Positions 35,505-45,781 of a stretch of 64,000 nt of DNA are shown one piece after another. The stretch is from Chitinophaga vietnamensis. Its GTDB lineage: Bacteria > Bacteroidota > Bacteroidia > Chitinophagales > Chitinophagaceae. The position numbers and the translations under genes are program-made. The number at the start of each line of letters is the position of its first letter. Positions within the stretch are counted from its first letter, which is position 1. The stretch lies in the NCBI RefSeq assembly GCF_902167635.1, contig NZ_CABHMS010000006.1:124001-188000 (forward strand), read 5' to 3'. The notes under the pieces are model-generated. The model was given only the letters and a program-made list of their open reading frames with translations, searched no databases and was not told the DNA's origin.

Positions 35505-35512
35505 TATCTTTG
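35505..35512 (+). promoter_or_regulatory. -7 element (TATCTTTG)
   Basis: Exact TAnnTTTG match 22 bases before the small lipoprotein gene, immediately after the T tract of the previous terminator. Confidence 0.5.
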
Positions 35513-35534
35513 CAACAGAGCAAATTAACCAGTC

Positions 35535-35720
35535 ATGAGGAACCTGAAGTACTGTTTCACCGCAGCCGCGCTAATTATTTCAATGGGCAGTTGCGTTACT
35601 TATCAAACGCAAGGCGGCAACCCGCATGGCCTGCCGCCGGGGCAGGCGAAAAAGATCTACGGCACGCAATCGGCCAAACCATTTGCGCCGGGGCAACAAA
35701 AGAAACAATATAATTATTGA
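35535..35720 (+). CDS. Small predicted lipoprotein
   Basis: A 61-residue protein with a lipoprotein signal peptide (lipobox MGSC, Cys20) and a short Gly/Pro/Gln-rich mature part with a repeated motif (PPGQAKK and APGQQKK). No known domain. Bracketed by its own promoter element and terminator, so it is a free-standing gene. Similar short secreted proteins in Bacteroidota have unknown function. Confidence 0.72.
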   Translation: MRNLKYCFTAAALIISMGSCVTYQTQGGNPHGLPPGQAKKIYGTQSAKPFAPGQQKKQYNY

Positions 35721-35728
35721 TCCAATAA

Positions 35729-35764
35729 AAAAATCCCGCTGCGGTAAGCCACAGCGGGATTTTT
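35729..35764. terminator. Bidirectional terminator
   Basis: AAAAATCCCGCTG and CAGCGGGATTTTT arms (13 bp) with a 10-base loop between the lipoprotein gene and convergent rho. A-rich on one side and T-rich on the other, so it can serve both genes. Confidence 0.9.
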
Positions 35765-35782
35765 GTTTGATATCCTTACTGA

Positions 35783-37492
35783 TTATCCATTCATGGAGAT
35801 CAGGAATTCTTCGTTGTTCTTTGTGCCACGCATATGTTGCAGCATGAAGTGCATAGACTCATCTGTGTTCATATCAGCGAGGTGGTTACGCAGGATGTGG
35901 ATACGTTTCAATGAATCCTTATCCAGCAGCAGGTCGTCGCGGCGGGTAGAAGATGCAGAAACATCGATAGCCGGGAAGATGCGTTTGTTAGCCAGTTTAC
36001 GATCGAGTGCCAGCTCCATGTTACCGGTACCTTTGAACTCTTCGAAGATCACTTCGTCCATTTTGGAACCGGTGTCGATGAGTGCAGTAGCGAGGATGGT
36101 AAGAGAGCCGCCGTTTTCGATCTTACGGGCGGCGCCGAAGAACTGTTTAGGTTTCTGCATGGCGTTAGCTTCCACACCACCGCTCAACACCTTACCAGAT
36201 GCGGGTGCTACGGTGTTGTGTGCACGGGCAAGACGGGTGATCGAGTCGAGCAGGATCACTACATCGTGGCCGCATTCAACCAGGCGTTTTGCTTTCTGTA
36301 AAGCGATAGCGGATACTTTCACGTGTTTCTCTGCGGGTTCGTCGAAGGTAGATGCGATCACTTCTGCTTTCACGCTACGTTCCATATCGGTCACCTCTTC
36401 CGGGCGCTCATCGATGAGCACCACCATCAGGTAGATCTCAGGGTGATTGGTAGCGATGGCGTTGGCCACTTCTTTCAGCAACATGGTTTTACCTACCTTG
36501 GGTTGCGCAACAATAAGTCCGCGCTGGCCCTTACCGATAGGCGTAAACATATCCATGATACGGGTAGAGTAGTTATTGGAAGTGGTGGTGAGCCGCAGTT
36601 TCTCGAAGGGGAACAACGGTGTGAGATAATCGAAAGGCACGCGGTCGCGCACTTCTTCCGGTGATTTACCGTTGATGGTTTCCACTTTGAGCAGCGCGAA
36701 ATATTTCTCTCCTTCTTTCGGTGGGCGTACAGCGCCTTTCACGGTATCGCCGGTTTTAAGGCCGAAGAGTTTTATCTGCGATGGAGATACATAAATATCA
36801 TCCGGTGAGCTGAGATAGTTGTAATCAGAAGAACGCAGGAAACCATAGCCATCGGGCATCATTTCCAGTACGCCTTCGCTGACGATCACGCCATCAAACT
36901 CTATATTAAAAACAGGTTCTTTCTTGTTAGGGAAACGGTTTTTCTGTGCAGCAGGAGAAACAGTTTCTATTTCATCCGGCATTACAAAATCATCATCCTC
37001 TTCCTCTTCTTCTTCCTCTTCCTGTGCAACCGGCGCTGGTGCGGGTATTACTTCTTCTTCCTCATCTTCTGTAAAAGCGGGAATGATAATATCATCATCG
37101 TCGTCGAAAGTAAGAGAAGGGATGCTGTCCAGGTCGATGTCAAAGTCTTTGATCTTAGCTTTGGGAGCGGGTTCTGGAGTTTCTTCCGTTTCTTTTGTTT
37201 TGGTTCCGGTTACCTTTTTGGTTTTTTTAGCGGCAGGTTTCTCTTCAGCGTGAACAGGTTCTTCGGCGGTGTGATTTGCTTCGTCTTTCTTTACTGGTTT
37301 GCGTTTGCGTGCTTTCTTTTCTTCTCCGTTGGCCGGGTTATCTTCAGAAGCCATTACTGCTTGTTTATCGAGGATTTTGTAGATAAGGTCCTGTTTGTTC
37401 AGTTTTTTTGCGTTGGGAACATCAAGCTTCTCTGCAATATCAAGCAGCTCAGGAACGAGCATGTCGTTCAATTGTAAGATGTCGTACATCAT
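35783..37492 (-). CDS. rho: Transcription termination factor Rho
   Basis: Hexameric RNA helicase, 569 residues from the ATG at 37492 (an in-frame TTG is four codons upstream). The N-terminal Rho_N helical domain (about 1-45) is separated from the RNA-binding cold-shock domain (about 195-270) by a long low-complexity insert rich in Lys then Glu/Asp, with runs of eight Glu and five Asp. Primary RNA-binding YGFLRS, P-loop VAQPKVGKT, Walker [15 protein letters not shown] and the Q and R loops are intact. Much longer than the 419-residue E. coli protein because of the insert, which is common in Bacteroidota. Confidence 0.95.
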   Translation of the reverse strand: MMYDILQLNDMLVPELLDIAEKLDVPNAKKLNKQDLIYKILDKQAVMASEDNPANGEEKKARKRKPVKKDEANHTAEEPVHAEEKPAAKKTKKVTGTKTKETEETPEPAPKAKIKDFDIDLDSIPSLTFDDDDDIIIPAFTEDEEEEVIPAPAPVAQEEEEEEEEDDDFVMPDEIETVSPAAQKNRFPNKKEPVFNIEFDGVIVSEGVLEMMPDGYGFLRSSDYNYLSSPDDIYVSPSQIKLFGLKTGDTVKGAVRPPKEGEKYFALLKVETINGKSPEEVRDRVPFDYLTPLFPFEKLRLTTTSNNYSTRIMDMFTPIGKGQRGLIVAQPKVGKTMLLKEVANAIATNHPEIYLMVVLIDERPEEVTDMERSVKAEVIASTFDEPAEKHVKVSAIALQKAKRLVECGHDVVILLDSITRLARAHNTVAPASGKVLSGGVEANAMQKPKQFFGAARKIENGGSLTILATALIDTGSKMDEVIFEEFKGTGNMELALDRKLANKRIFPAIDVSASSTRRDDLLLDKDSLKRIHILRNHLADMNTDESMHFMLQHMRGTKNNEEFLISMNG

Positions 37493-37943
37493 CTGTGTTG
37501 TCAAATTTTAGGAGTGTTGTGAGGTGGGTACCACTGCATACCAACATACACCAATTACTAATAATTGTTTTGAGTCAATAAATTTAATTTGATTATTAAA
37601 TTTGATAGGGAATGATTGAGTTCAGGAACTGCTGATGAAGATGGAAATGTGAACTTAATCAGACAGATTGTAACGCAAGATTAAAACAAGTTTTATTATT
37701 ATCCAAATAAAATTGACCGCCAAATTCCCCTGATTACCTTGCAGCTACTCACTTGCAGGGCTCCCGCCCCCCGGCATCCCAGCAGCAGTGCGCCCTCCGT
37801 TCAGCCCTCCGAATATTATATTATCGTGATTTTTAACATTTCTTTTGCAACCTCCGCTTGCAAAATTCGCGGTAAATGCAAGCAGGCAGGCTATGCACTC
37901 TGAAGTTTTCCACTTATTTTTGCAATCCTAAAATTTTAATATT
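37493..37943. other. Divergent intergenic region between rho and asnS
   Basis: About 450 bases carrying both promoters. The rho side is A/T-rich. The middle (about 37740-37810) is C-rich without a clear hairpin. No small ORF or structured RNA was recognised. Confidence 0.4.
37915..37922 (+). promoter_or_regulatory. -7 element of asnS (TATTTTTG)
   Basis: Exact TAnnTTTG match 21 bases before the asnS ATG. Confidence 0.5.
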
Positions 37944-39383
37944 ATGAGCCAAAGGACGAAAGTCAAACAGATCCTGGCAGACGACAGGACGAACTACGAA
38001 GTCACAGTAAAGGGTTGGGTGCGGTCTTTCCGCAATAACCAGTTTATCGCTTTGAACGACGGCTCTACCAATAATAATCTGCAAATCGTTATTAATACAG
38101 ATAATATAGATGCTGCGCTGATCAAGCGCATCACCACCGGCGCCTCTATCAGTGCTACCGGAGAGGTGATCGCCTCTCTCGGCAAAGGCCAGCGCGTGGA
38201 GCTGAAAGCCTCCACCATCGGGATCCTCGGCGATTGCGACCCTGAAAAATATCCCCTGCAGCTGAAGAACAAGCCCAGCCTGGAATACCTCCGCGAAATC
38301 GCGCACCTGCGCTTCCGGACCAATACTTTCGGGGCTATCTTTCGTATTCGCCATACGCTCGCATTTGCTGTGCACAAGTTTTTCAACGAACGCGGATTTG
38401 TATATCTCCATACGCCGATCATCACCGCCTCCGATGCAGAAGGCGCCGGCGAGATGTTCCGGGTAACCACACTCGATGTGAACAAGCCGCCACGCACAGC
38501 ATCCGGCGAAGTAGACTTTAAAGAAGATTTCTTCGGCCGCTCCACCAACCTCACCGTTTCCGGCCAGCTGGAAGGTGAGCTGGGCGCTATGGCCTTCGGC
38601 GATATCTACACCTTCGGGCCTACTTTCCGTGCGGAGAACTCCAACACAGCCCGCCACCTCGCTGAATTCTGGATGATAGAACCCGAAATGGCCTTCTATG
38701 AACTGGAAGATAACATGAACCTCGCCGAAGCCTTCATCAAATCCGTAATCGGTTACGTACTGGAACATAACCGCGAAGACCTCGATTTCCTCGCGGCACG
38801 CCTCGTAGAAGAAGAAAAACAAAAGCCGCAGCAGGAACGCAGCGAAATGGGCCTCATCGAAAAGCTCGAATTCGTGCTCAACAACGAGTTTATGCGACTC
38901 ACCTACACGGAAGCGATCGAGATACTGAAAGACAGTAAACCTAACAAAAATAAAAAGTTCCAATACCTCATCGAAGGCTGGGGCGCCGACCTGCAAAGCG
39001 AGCATGAACGCTATCTTGTAGAGAAACATTTCAAAAAACCGGTGATCCTCACCGATTATCCGAAAGAGATCAAATCTTTCTACATGAAGCTCAATGCAGA
39101 CGGCAAAACCGTACGTGCGATGGATATCCTCTTCCCGGGCATCGGTGAGATGGTGGGCGGTTCGCAACGTGAAGAAGATTACGACACACTGGTAGCGCGC
39201 ATGAAAGAGATGCACGTACCCGTGGAAGAACTGAGCTGGTTCCTCGATACCCGCCGCTTTGGTACGGCGCCGCATTCCGGCTTCGGGCTTGGCTTTGAGC
39301 GTTTGATCCTGTTTGTGACCGGCATGACCAACATCCGCGACGTGATCCCGTTCCCGAGAACACCCAAGAGCGCCGAGTTTTAA
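37944..39383 (+). CDS. asnS: Asparaginyl-tRNA synthetase
   Basis: Class IIb synthetase charging tRNA-Asn, 479 residues. N-terminal OB-fold anticodon-binding domain ([20 protein letters not shown]). Catalytic motifs: motif 2 around [26 protein letters not shown] and motif 3 [15 protein letters not shown]. The Ser/Asn-type residues distinguish it from AspRS. Its own promoter and terminator bracket it. Confidence 0.96.
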   Translation: MSQRTKVKQILADDRTNYEVTVKGWVRSFRNNQFIALNDGSTNNNLQIVINTDNIDAALIKRITTGASISATGEVIASLGKGQRVELKASTIGILGDCDPEKYPLQLKNKPSLEYLREIAHLRFRTNTFGAIFRIRHTLAFAVHKFFNERGFVYLHTPIITASDAEGAGEMFRVTTLDVNKPPRTASGEVDFKEDFFGRSTNLTVSGQLEGELGAMAFGDIYTFGPTFRAENSNTARHLAEFWMIEPEMAFYELEDNMNLAEAFIKSVIGYVLEHNREDLDFLAARLVEEEKQKPQQERSEMGLIEKLEFVLNNEFMRLTYTEAIEILKDSKPNKNKKFQYLIEGWGADLQSEHERYLVEKHFKKPVILTDYPKEIKSFYMKLNADGKTVRAMDILFPGIGEMVGGSQREEDYDTLVARMKEMHVPVEELSWFLDTRRFGTAPHSGFGLGFERLILFVTGMTNIRDVIPFPRTPKSAEF

Positions 39384-39404
39384 TCAGCGCCCGATCATCA
39401 TATC

Positions 39405-39433
39405 AAGCCCGGCTTCCATAGCCGGGCTTTTTT
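39405..39433 (+). terminator. Terminator of asnS
   Basis: Perfect 10-bp stem AAGCCCGGCT/AGCCGGGCTT, 5-base loop, T-rich tail. Confidence 0.92.
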
Positions 39434-39466
39434 ATGGAATTTATCTCTCCACGCGTCTTGATAACA

Positions 39467-39478
39467 GGAAGCGCTTCC
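39467..39478. promoter_or_regulatory. 12-bp palindrome upstream of exbD
   Basis: GGAAGCGCTTCC, perfect palindrome 34 bases before the exbD start. Could be a protein-binding site; not matched to a known regulator. Confidence 0.25.
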
Positions 39479-39512
39479 ACAAAATATTTTCCTCACAGAA
39501 AAACTGATCCTT

Positions 39513-40034
39513 ATGGCAGAGATGAATACATCCCCGCAAAGTGGCCGCCACGGCCACTCCGGAACGCGCGCCACCAAAAAATCTACCCGCGTGGATATGA
39601 CGCCAATGGTAGACCTGGGCTTCCTGTTGATCACCTTCTTTATGCTTACCACCACCATGGCGCAACCCAAGACCATGCAACTGTTGATGCCCCGCAGTGA
39701 TGGCGACTCCATGGCCTTAGCGGAAAAAAAAGCATTGACAGTGATCCTTGGCCCCGGCGGCCGCATTGCATGGTATGAAGGCAGTGGCGGAGATGCGCCG
39801 TCCGTGCACTATTCCAGCTTCTCCAACCAAAAAGGTATCCGTGATGTGATCATCGGAAAAAAAGAAAAAGTGCAGCGTGCCTATCACAAAAATGAGCTGA
39901 TGATACTTATCAAAGCAGACAGGAAAGCGAACTACGCCAACCTGGTAGATATCATGGACGAAATGCTGATCAACAAGATAGACCGGTATGCGATAGTAGA
40001 TATTACGCCGGAGGAACAAAGGTATTTTGAGTGA
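39513..40034 (+). CDS. exbD: ExbD/TolR-type biopolymer transport protein
   Basis: Inner-membrane component that couples proton-motive force to TonB or Tol systems, 173 residues. A single N-terminal helix carries the proton-relay residue Asp34 (TPMVDLGFLLITFFML), followed by a periplasmic domain. The N-terminus is Ser/Thr/His-rich. No exbB/tolQ or tonB is adjacent, so it must pair with partners elsewhere. Its stop overlaps a possible GTG of the next frame, but the oxygenase probably starts at 40073. Confidence 0.88.
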   Translation: MAEMNTSPQSGRHGHSGTRATKKSTRVDMTPMVDLGFLLITFFMLTTTMAQPKTMQLLMPRSDGDSMALAEKKALTVILGPGGRIAWYEGSGGDAPSVHYSSFSNQKGIRDVIIGKKEKVQRAYHKNELMILIKADRKANYANLVDIMDEMLINKIDRYAIVDITPEEQRYFE

Positions 40035-40072
40035 ATTACGTACCTTTAACCTTCCAAAACAATAATCTATTT

Positions 40073-41029
40073 ATGGCTACCACCCACACTATCCCATCCG
40101 TGGACCTCGCGGATTTCACGTCCGGAGATGCCGGCAGAAAAGCAGCGTTTGTGCAACAACTTGGGAAGGCTTATGAGGAAGTAGGTTTTGTGGCAGTAAA
40201 GAATCATGGTATTCCTGATGAACTGATTGCAGACCTCTACAAGTACGTACAGCAGTTTTTCCAGCTGCCTTTTGATATCAAGCATCAATACGAGATCCCG
40301 GAACTGGCCGGCCAGCGCGGCTATACGTCTTTCGGAAAAGAACATGCGAAAGGCTATGAAGCCCCTGACCTGAAAGAGTTTTTCCAGTTCGGGCAAACCG
40401 TGGAAGATAACGAGCAGGTAGATGAAAATTATCCGCCGAACGTGCAGGTGAAGGAAGTGCCGGCGTTTACGCCTACTTTCTTCAAGGCCTACCGCGGCTT
40501 TGAGCAATCAGGCCGTTACCTGCTCCAGGCAATCGCCTTGTTCCTCGGCCTGGATGAACATTATTTCGACGACAAAATTCATAATGGTAATTCCATCCTG
40601 AGAGCGATCCACTACCCTCCTATTACACAGGAGCCGAAATCAGCCATCAGGGCCGAACAGCATGAAGATATCAACCTGATTACCCTGCTGGTGGGCGCTT
40701 CTGCCGATGGATTGCAGATCCTCGACAAGCAAAACAACTGGGTACCGGTCACCTCCCTGCCAGAGCAGATCGTGGTGAACGTAGGCGATATGTTACAACG
40801 CCTCACCAATAATCGTCTGAAATCCACTACCCATCGCGTGGTGAACCCGCCGCGCGAACTTTGGGGCACCTCCCGCTTCTCCATTCCTTTCTTCCTGCAT
40901 CCTAAATCAGGGATGAAACTGGATAGCCTGGAAAGCTGCATCACCAAAGAAAATCCGCTGGCCTACGAGCCTATCACTGCCGGCGAATACCTCGATGAAC
41001 GCCTGCGCGAGATCGGGCTGAAGAAATAA
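40073..41029 (+). CDS. 2-oxoglutarate/Fe(II) oxygenase, isopenicillin N synthase family
   Basis: Non-heme iron oxygenase, 318 residues from the ATG at 40073. DIOX_N domain (SVDLADF...GFVAVKNHGIP) then the 2OG-FeII core with ligands His197, Asp199 (QHEDINLITLL) and His254 (STTHRV), and the co-substrate Arg268-Phe-Ser270. Substrate unknown; the family includes flavonoid-type hydroxylases, ACC oxidase-like and amino-acid hydroxylases. No biosynthetic cluster surrounds it. Ends before a terminator. Confidence 0.9.
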   Translation: MATTHTIPSVDLADFTSGDAGRKAAFVQQLGKAYEEVGFVAVKNHGIPDELIADLYKYVQQFFQLPFDIKHQYEIPELAGQRGYTSFGKEHAKGYEAPDLKEFFQFGQTVEDNEQVDENYPPNVQVKEVPAFTPTFFKAYRGFEQSGRYLLQAIALFLGLDEHYFDDKIHNGNSILRAIHYPPITQEPKSAIRAEQHEDINLITLLVGASADGLQILDKQNNWVPVTSLPEQIVVNVGDMLQRLTNNRLKSTTHRVVNPPRELWGTSRFSIPFFLHPKSGMKLDSLESCITKENPLAYEPITAGEYLDERLREIGLKK

Positions 41030-41357
41030 TGCTCTTTTACATTTAACATCCAACAATAGAAAAGTCCCGGTAAGAATTGACTTCCCGGGACTTTAAGTTT
41101 ATCGTTGCTCTAGGCGCAGGTATTTCTTTAATGGTACAAATATGGTTATTCTTTTGTCCGTCTGGCGGGACAGTTTTCGGCGGCTAATCAATAGAATACA
41201 ACGGATAAAAGGCCATATCATTATCGATAGCCACCCATATTACAAGTACCGTGCCTTTATTGCAACTGTGCGCTGGCATTATTAGCAACGCTGTTGTATT
41301 TTGTGCTGTTTTTTTTCATTAACTTATTTTCCTGAACAAGGAAATCCCTGAAAAACT
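41030..41357. other. Intergenic region before chrA
   Basis: Holds the oxygenase terminator at 41061-41094. Beyond that there is no ORF; a TATTTTG sequence at 41297-41303 could be part of the chrA promoter. Confidence 0.4.
41061..41094 (+). terminator. Terminator after the oxygenase gene
   Basis: AAAGTCCCGG/CCGGGACTTT 10-bp stem with a 14-base loop; short T tail. Confidence 0.7.
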
Positions 41358-42551
41358 GTGTTTTTACGTCACATTCCTTTCCTGAAAGCTGTGTTATTTC
41401 ATAGCCTCACTGCATATGGCGGCCCGCAAGGCCATCTGGCAATGATGATGAAAACGTTTGTACATCAACGTAAGGATGTGACGGAGCAGGAACTGATGGA
41501 GTATAACGCCTTCTGCCAGCTGCTGCCGGGGGCCTCTTCTTCCCAAACCCTCACCCTCATCGGCTATAAGCGCGGAGGCGTATCCCTGGCCATTTTAACG
41601 CTGCTGATATGGATCACGCCGGCCTGCCTGCTGATGGGCTCCCTGAGCTTTTTATTGCAGTATTTCGACCGCAGCACCCTGCGGACCGATATCTTCAAAT
41701 ACGTACAGCCGATGGCGGTAGGCTTCCTCGCCTATGGCGGTATCAAGGCTTTCCGCATCAGCATCAATAATACCGCCACCTTCATCATCATGATAGTGGC
41801 CATGTTCACGGCCTTTTACCTGAAATCGCCCTGGACTTTTCCGGCCCTGATCATATTGGGTGGCATCGTATCCAACTTCAGTAACAAGCGTATCCCTGAT
41901 TTTGAAGACAAGCCCAAAAAAATACAGTGGGGTAATATCTGGTTGTTTGTATTACTATTTGTGCTGGCGGGATTTTTTTCGGAGCTGGCACGTACGCATC
42001 ACTGGATCACACGGCGGCCTTTCAACCTTTTCGAGAACTTCTACCGTTTCGGCAGCCTGGTATTTGGCGGCGGCGATATCCTCATTGCGATGATGCTGGA
42101 ACAGTACGTAACCCGCGCCAAAACGCAGTTCCTGACGGCAGAAGAGCTGTTGACGGGCGCCGGTATCATGCGGGCCTTGCCGGGGCCTACCTTCTCTATC
42201 TCAGCTTATGTGGGCGGTATGGCTATGCGCAACCTGGGGATGGGTTATCAGTTCCTGGGCTGCATACTGGCGCCTGTAGCGATATTCCTGCCCAGCCTGT
42301 TACTGGTGCTGTTCTTCTTCCCGATATGGCATAACCTGAAAAAATATGTGGTCATCTACCGCGCCCTGGAAGGTATCAATGCGGTGGTGGTGGGGATCAT
42401 GTGGGCAGCCACCTTTATCCTCTTCTTTGCCATCCCGGTGAACAGCGTGAACCTGTCTGTAATGGTGGCCACGCTGGCATTGCTGCTGTTTACCCGCCTG
42501 CCCTCTCCTTTTATCGTACTGGCCTGCCTGTTAATGGGATGGCTGCTATGA
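41358..42551 (+). CDS. chrA: Chromate transporter ChrA
   Basis: Long-chain CHR-family transporter, 397 residues with two homologous halves, each starting with a FGG/YGG-type motif ([14 protein letters not shown] near residue 20 and [12 protein letters not shown] near 235). About ten to twelve membrane helices. Exports chromate by proton antiport or takes part in sulfate-related transport. GTG start at 41358; an upstream in-frame stop is three codons earlier, so no longer start exists. Its last 6 bases overlap the end of the convergent NtrC-type gene. Confidence 0.92.
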   Translation: MFLRHIPFLKAVLFHSLTAYGGPQGHLAMMMKTFVHQRKDVTEQELMEYNAFCQLLPGASSSQTLTLIGYKRGGVSLAILTLLIWITPACLLMGSLSFLLQYFDRSTLRTDIFKYVQPMAVGFLAYGGIKAFRISINNTATFIIMIVAMFTAFYLKSPWTFPALIILGGIVSNFSNKRIPDFEDKPKKIQWGNIWLFVLLFVLAGFFSELARTHHWITRRPFNLFENFYRFGSLVFGGGDILIAMMLEQYVTRAKTQFLTAEELLTGAGIMRALPGPTFSISAYVGGMAMRNLGMGYQFLGCILAPVAIFLPSLLLVLFFFPIWHNLKKYVVIYRALEGINAVVVGIMWAATFILFFAIPVNSVNLSVMVATLALLLFTRLPSPFIVLACLLMGWLL

Positions 42552-43889
42552 TACCAGTATATTATATTCTTTGATCTTGTTATAAAGCGTTGTAAGACCG
42601 ATGCCCAGTACTTCTGCGGCTTTGGTTTTGTTGCCTTTGGCAAAGGTCAGCACGCGGGTGATATGCCTCTTTTCCATATCGGCCAGGCTCATGGACGATT
42701 CGTTTTCCGCGGCGCCCTGCTGAAAATCAAAGGGCAACACGGAGGTATCCAGTATATCCGTATCCGTTAGGATGGCGGCACGTTCGATCACATTTTTCAG
42801 TTCGCGTATATTGCCCTTCCAGCTGTGGTGCTGCAAAGCCGCCAGGAAGGCGGGCGTCATGCCGCTGAGACGTTTATTGAGCTTGGGGGCGAACTGCTGC
42901 ATGAACCAGGTAGCCAGCAAAGGAATATCCTTTTTGCGTTCATTGAGCGAGGGGAGTCTTATCTGGAAGGCCGACAAGCGGTAGTAAAGGTCGGCGCGGA
43001 AATGGCCATCGGCGATCTCCTGATCGAGGTGGCGGTTGGTGGCGGCGATGATGCGCACATCCGTTTTGGTAGGACGGGCTTCGCCTACTTTATAGAACTC
43101 CTGCGTTTCGAGCACACGTAGCAGCTTGGCTTGCAGTTCTATGGCCATTTCGCCGATCTCGTCCAAAAAGATGGTGCCGCCGCGGGCTTCTTCAAAAAAA
43201 CCTTTTTTGTCTTTCACCGCACCGGTGAAGCTGCCTGCGATGTGGCCGAACAGTTCACTTTCCAGTATCTCTTTGCCGAAGGCGCTGCAATTTACCGCTA
43301 TAAAGGGCTGCTGACGGCGGTTGCTGGCCTGGTGGATGGCCTGGGCGAATACCTCCTTGCCGGAGCCGGTTTCGCCGAGGAGCAGCACGGTCATATCGGA
43401 AGGCGCCACTTTTTGCGCGAGGGCCACCGCAGCGCTGATTTCGGGAGATGACCCCAGTATGTTATCGAAATTATATTTGCCGCCAATCTTCTTTTCAAGG
43501 TCGCGTATGCGGAATTGCAGGCCGGCCTTGTCCATGGCTTTGCTCACCAGCGGCAGGATACGGTTGTTATCATCTCCCTTGGTGATATAATCAAAAGCCC
43601 CGTTCTTAATGGCCTGCACGCCATCGGCGATGTTGCCATAAGCGGTGAGCACGATCACTTCTGTTTCGGGGTATTTGGAACGGATCACCGGCACCAGTTC
43701 CACACCGTTGCCATCGGGGAGCTTTACGTCGGAGAGCACCACGCGGATCTCTTCTTTCTCGAGGATCTTCATAGCGGCGCGCACGTTAGGCGCCTCAAAC
43801 ATGGTATATCCTTCCAGGCCAAGCAGGCGGCTCATGAGCTTCCGCAGCTGGTCTTCATCATCGATGATTAATATTTGACCTTTTGACAT
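42546..43889 (-). CDS. Sigma-54-dependent response regulator (NtrC type)
   Basis: Activator of 447 residues from the ATG at 43889. Receiver with Asp54 ([10 protein letters not shown]); AAA+ domain with Walker A GETGSGKE (172-179), Walker [10 protein letters not shown]; Fis-type HTH at the C-terminus ([22 protein letters not shown]). The sigma-54 contact loop reads GSFTGA (219-224) instead of GAFTGA. No kinase gene is adjacent. Convergent with and overlapping chrA by 6 bases. Confidence 0.93.
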   Translation of the reverse strand: MSKGQILIIDDEDQLRKLMSRLLGLEGYTMFEAPNVRAAMKILEKEEIRVVLSDVKLPDGNGVELVPVIRSKYPETEVIVLTAYGNIADGVQAIKNGAFDYITKGDDNNRILPLVSKAMDKAGLQFRIRDLEKKIGGKYNFDNILGSSPEISAAVALAQKVAPSDMTVLLLGETGSGKEVFAQAIHQASNRRQQPFIAVNCSAFGKEILESELFGHIAGSFTGAVKDKKGFFEEARGGTIFLDEIGEMAIELQAKLLRVLETQEFYKVGEARPTKTDVRIIAATNRHLDQEIADGHFRADLYYRLSAFQIRLPSLNERKKDIPLLATWFMQQFAPKLNKRLSGMTPAFLAALQHHSWKGNIRELKNVIERAAILTDTDILDTSVLPFDFQQGAAENESSMSLADMEKRHITRVLTFAKGNKTKAAEVLGIGLTTLYNKIKEYNILVS

Positions 43890-43930
43890 AATTTGCAAAG
43901 ATAGCAGAAAGCGCTATCAAAAAACAGGCG

Positions 43931-44854
43931 TCAGCCTGCTCTTGCTGTCCGCACTATTTTGCGCAGATCGTTGGTATCGCTTTGCATATCATGCCATATC
44001 TCTCCTTTTTCGTGTAGCCGTTGCAGTGAGTTGAAGATGTTGAAGTCATGAATGTTCAGCCGTTCATTTACTTCTGCCCAAAGTAGCGGCATCGATACGG
44101 TAGCACCGGGTTTGGGACGGGCGGAATAAGGCGCCGCAATCGTTTGTCCACGGCTGTTTTGCAGGAAATCGATATACACTTTTTTATTGCGTTGCGATTT
44201 GGAACGGATAACGCTGGTAGTAGCCGGCAGCTGCGCATTTACGGCATTGGCTACCTGTTCGGCAAAAGCGCGGGTATCGTCGTAGGAATGCTTGGGAACG
44301 AGCGGGATAAAGATGTGCAGGCCACGGGAGCCGGACGTTTTCACATAGCAGCTCACGCCCCAATGGTCCAATAATTCCCTGATGTGCTGGGCCGTTTCCA
44401 CTACATATTTAAAATCGATCTGTTCGGGATCGAGGTCAAGCACGGCATAGTCGGGCGTTTCCGGCTTGCGGATGCGGGAGAGCCAGGGATTCACTTCAAT
44501 GCAGCCCAGGTTCACCATATAGGCCAGTGTAGCGGCATTGTTACATACGAGATAATCCACTTCTTTGCCAGTGGAGGTGGCCAGCATGGGCACGCTCTTG
44601 ACCCAGTCAGGCGTTTGGTCCAGGTCGAGGTCTTTCTGATAAAATCCCGGCCGCTTGATACCGTTGGGAAAGCGGTGCAGCGACAATGCGCGGTCTTTGA
44701 TATGTGGCAGGATATAATCTGCTATGGAGAGATAATAATCTATCAGCTGGCCTTTGGTGATCTTCTCATCGGGCCAGTATAGTTTACGCTGATTGGTCAG
44801 GGTTACTTTCCTGCCATTGAGCGTAAGGGTGCGGTCTTCGTTGGAAGTAGCCAT
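43931..44854 (-). CDS. Stand-alone LigD-type primase-polymerase
   Basis: Polymerase domain of the bacterial non-homologous end-joining machinery as a separate 307-residue protein, without ligase or phosphoesterase domains. Archaeo-eukaryotic-primase-fold metal residues are Asp140 and Asp142 (VLDLDP) and Asp229 (VYIDFLQ); the nucleotide motif is KTSGSRGLHIFIP (His180). It follows ku by 20 bases on the same strand. It probably fills gaps at Ku-bound breaks, with a ligase encoded elsewhere. Confidence 0.92.
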   Translation of the reverse strand: MATSNEDRTLTLNGRKVTLTNQRKLYWPDEKITKGQLIDYYLSIADYILPHIKDRALSLHRFPNGIKRPGFYQKDLDLDQTPDWVKSVPMLATSTGKEVDYLVCNNAATLAYMVNLGCIEVNPWLSRIRKPETPDYAVLDLDPEQIDFKYVVETAQHIRELLDHWGVSCYVKTSGSRGLHIFIPLVPKHSYDDTRAFAEQVANAVNAQLPATTSVIRSKSQRNKKVYIDFLQNSRGQTIAAPYSARPKPGATVSMPLLWAEVNERLNIHDFNIFNSLQRLHEKGEIWHDMQSDTNDLRKIVRTARAG

Positions 44855-44874
44855 AGTGAACAGTTTTAGTGTTC

Positions 44875-45654
44875 TTACGATGCACGCTTCTTCGATCCTT
44901 TATTCAGGCTGGCTTTCAGCTGATCAAACAATTCATCACTCTTGGTATGTACCACGCGCAGTTTTTTGACCACCGTTTTCTTGCCGCTGGCTTTGGCTTT
45001 GATGATCTTCAGCAGTTCTGCGTTGTATTCATCTTTGTAGGCGCTGATATCAAATTTCTCGGTGTATTCCTTTACCAATGCCATGGCCATATCCAGTTCT
45101 TTTTTCTGTAACCTTACGTTGGTGGGCAATTCGAGGTCTTTGGGCGAGCGTAGTTCTTCCTGAAAGCGGAGTTGTTGCAGGAGCAGGTAATTTTCGCGCG
45201 GACGTATAACGGCGAGGTGTTCGGAGGTACGCAATACAAAACTGCTGAGGCCTGCTTTGCCGGTTTTCTCCAGCGTTTGCCGCAGCAGCTCATAGGCTTT
45301 CTCACCGCCTTTGCCGGGTTCGAGGAAATAAGGATTTTCGAAGTAGATATCATCGATCTCATTCTCTTCTACAAAAGACGCTATTTCGATGATCTTGCTT
45401 TTCTTCGGCGCTGCTGCTTCAAAATCTTCATCTTCCAGCACCACATATTCATCTTTATACAGATAACCTTTTACAATCTGCTCCCATGGCACTTCGCGGC
45501 CTGTTTCTTCGTTCACGCGTTTGTACTTGATATGGGCCAGGCCTTTGCTGTCCAGCATGTCGAGATCAAGATGACTGTCTTGTGTGGCGCTGTACATTTT
45601 CACCGGGATGTTTACCAGGCCAAAACCGATGGCGCCAGACCAGATCGCTCTCAT
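44875..45654 (-). CDS. ku: Ku protein for double-strand-break repair
   Basis: Homodimeric DNA-end-binding protein, 259 residues. Begins with the family signature MRAIWSGAIGFGLVNIPVKMY; Ku core includes YKRVNEETGREVPWEQIVKGY and the SFV...DDIYFENPYFLEP segment. The C-terminus is Lys-rich, as in many bacterial Ku proteins. Paired with the Pol-domain gene downstream. Divergent from a small conserved gene. Confidence 0.95.
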   Translation of the reverse strand: MRAIWSGAIGFGLVNIPVKMYSATQDSHLDLDMLDSKGLAHIKYKRVNEETGREVPWEQIVKGYLYKDEYVVLEDEDFEAAAPKKSKIIEIASFVEENEIDDIYFENPYFLEPGKGGEKAYELLRQTLEKTGKAGLSSFVLRTSEHLAVIRPRENYLLLQQLRFQEELRSPKDLELPTNVRLQKKELDMAMALVKEYTEKFDISAYKDEYNAELLKIIKAKASGKKTVVKKLRVVHTKSDELFDQLKASLNKGSKKRAS

Positions 45655-45781
45655 ATTTGGAAGTTTTAAGGTGATGAATACTGTTACCCATTACACAAAT
45701 GGTACCATTATGCAGGCTTATAATTGAATAACAAGGCGGCATAACTTTTGGTTTTTTGCTTTTCAATCAAAACCTTATTTT

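Noticed and set aside
37914-39275. 453-codon ORF opposite asnS
   Set aside because: Antisense shadow of a synthetase with all motifs intact.
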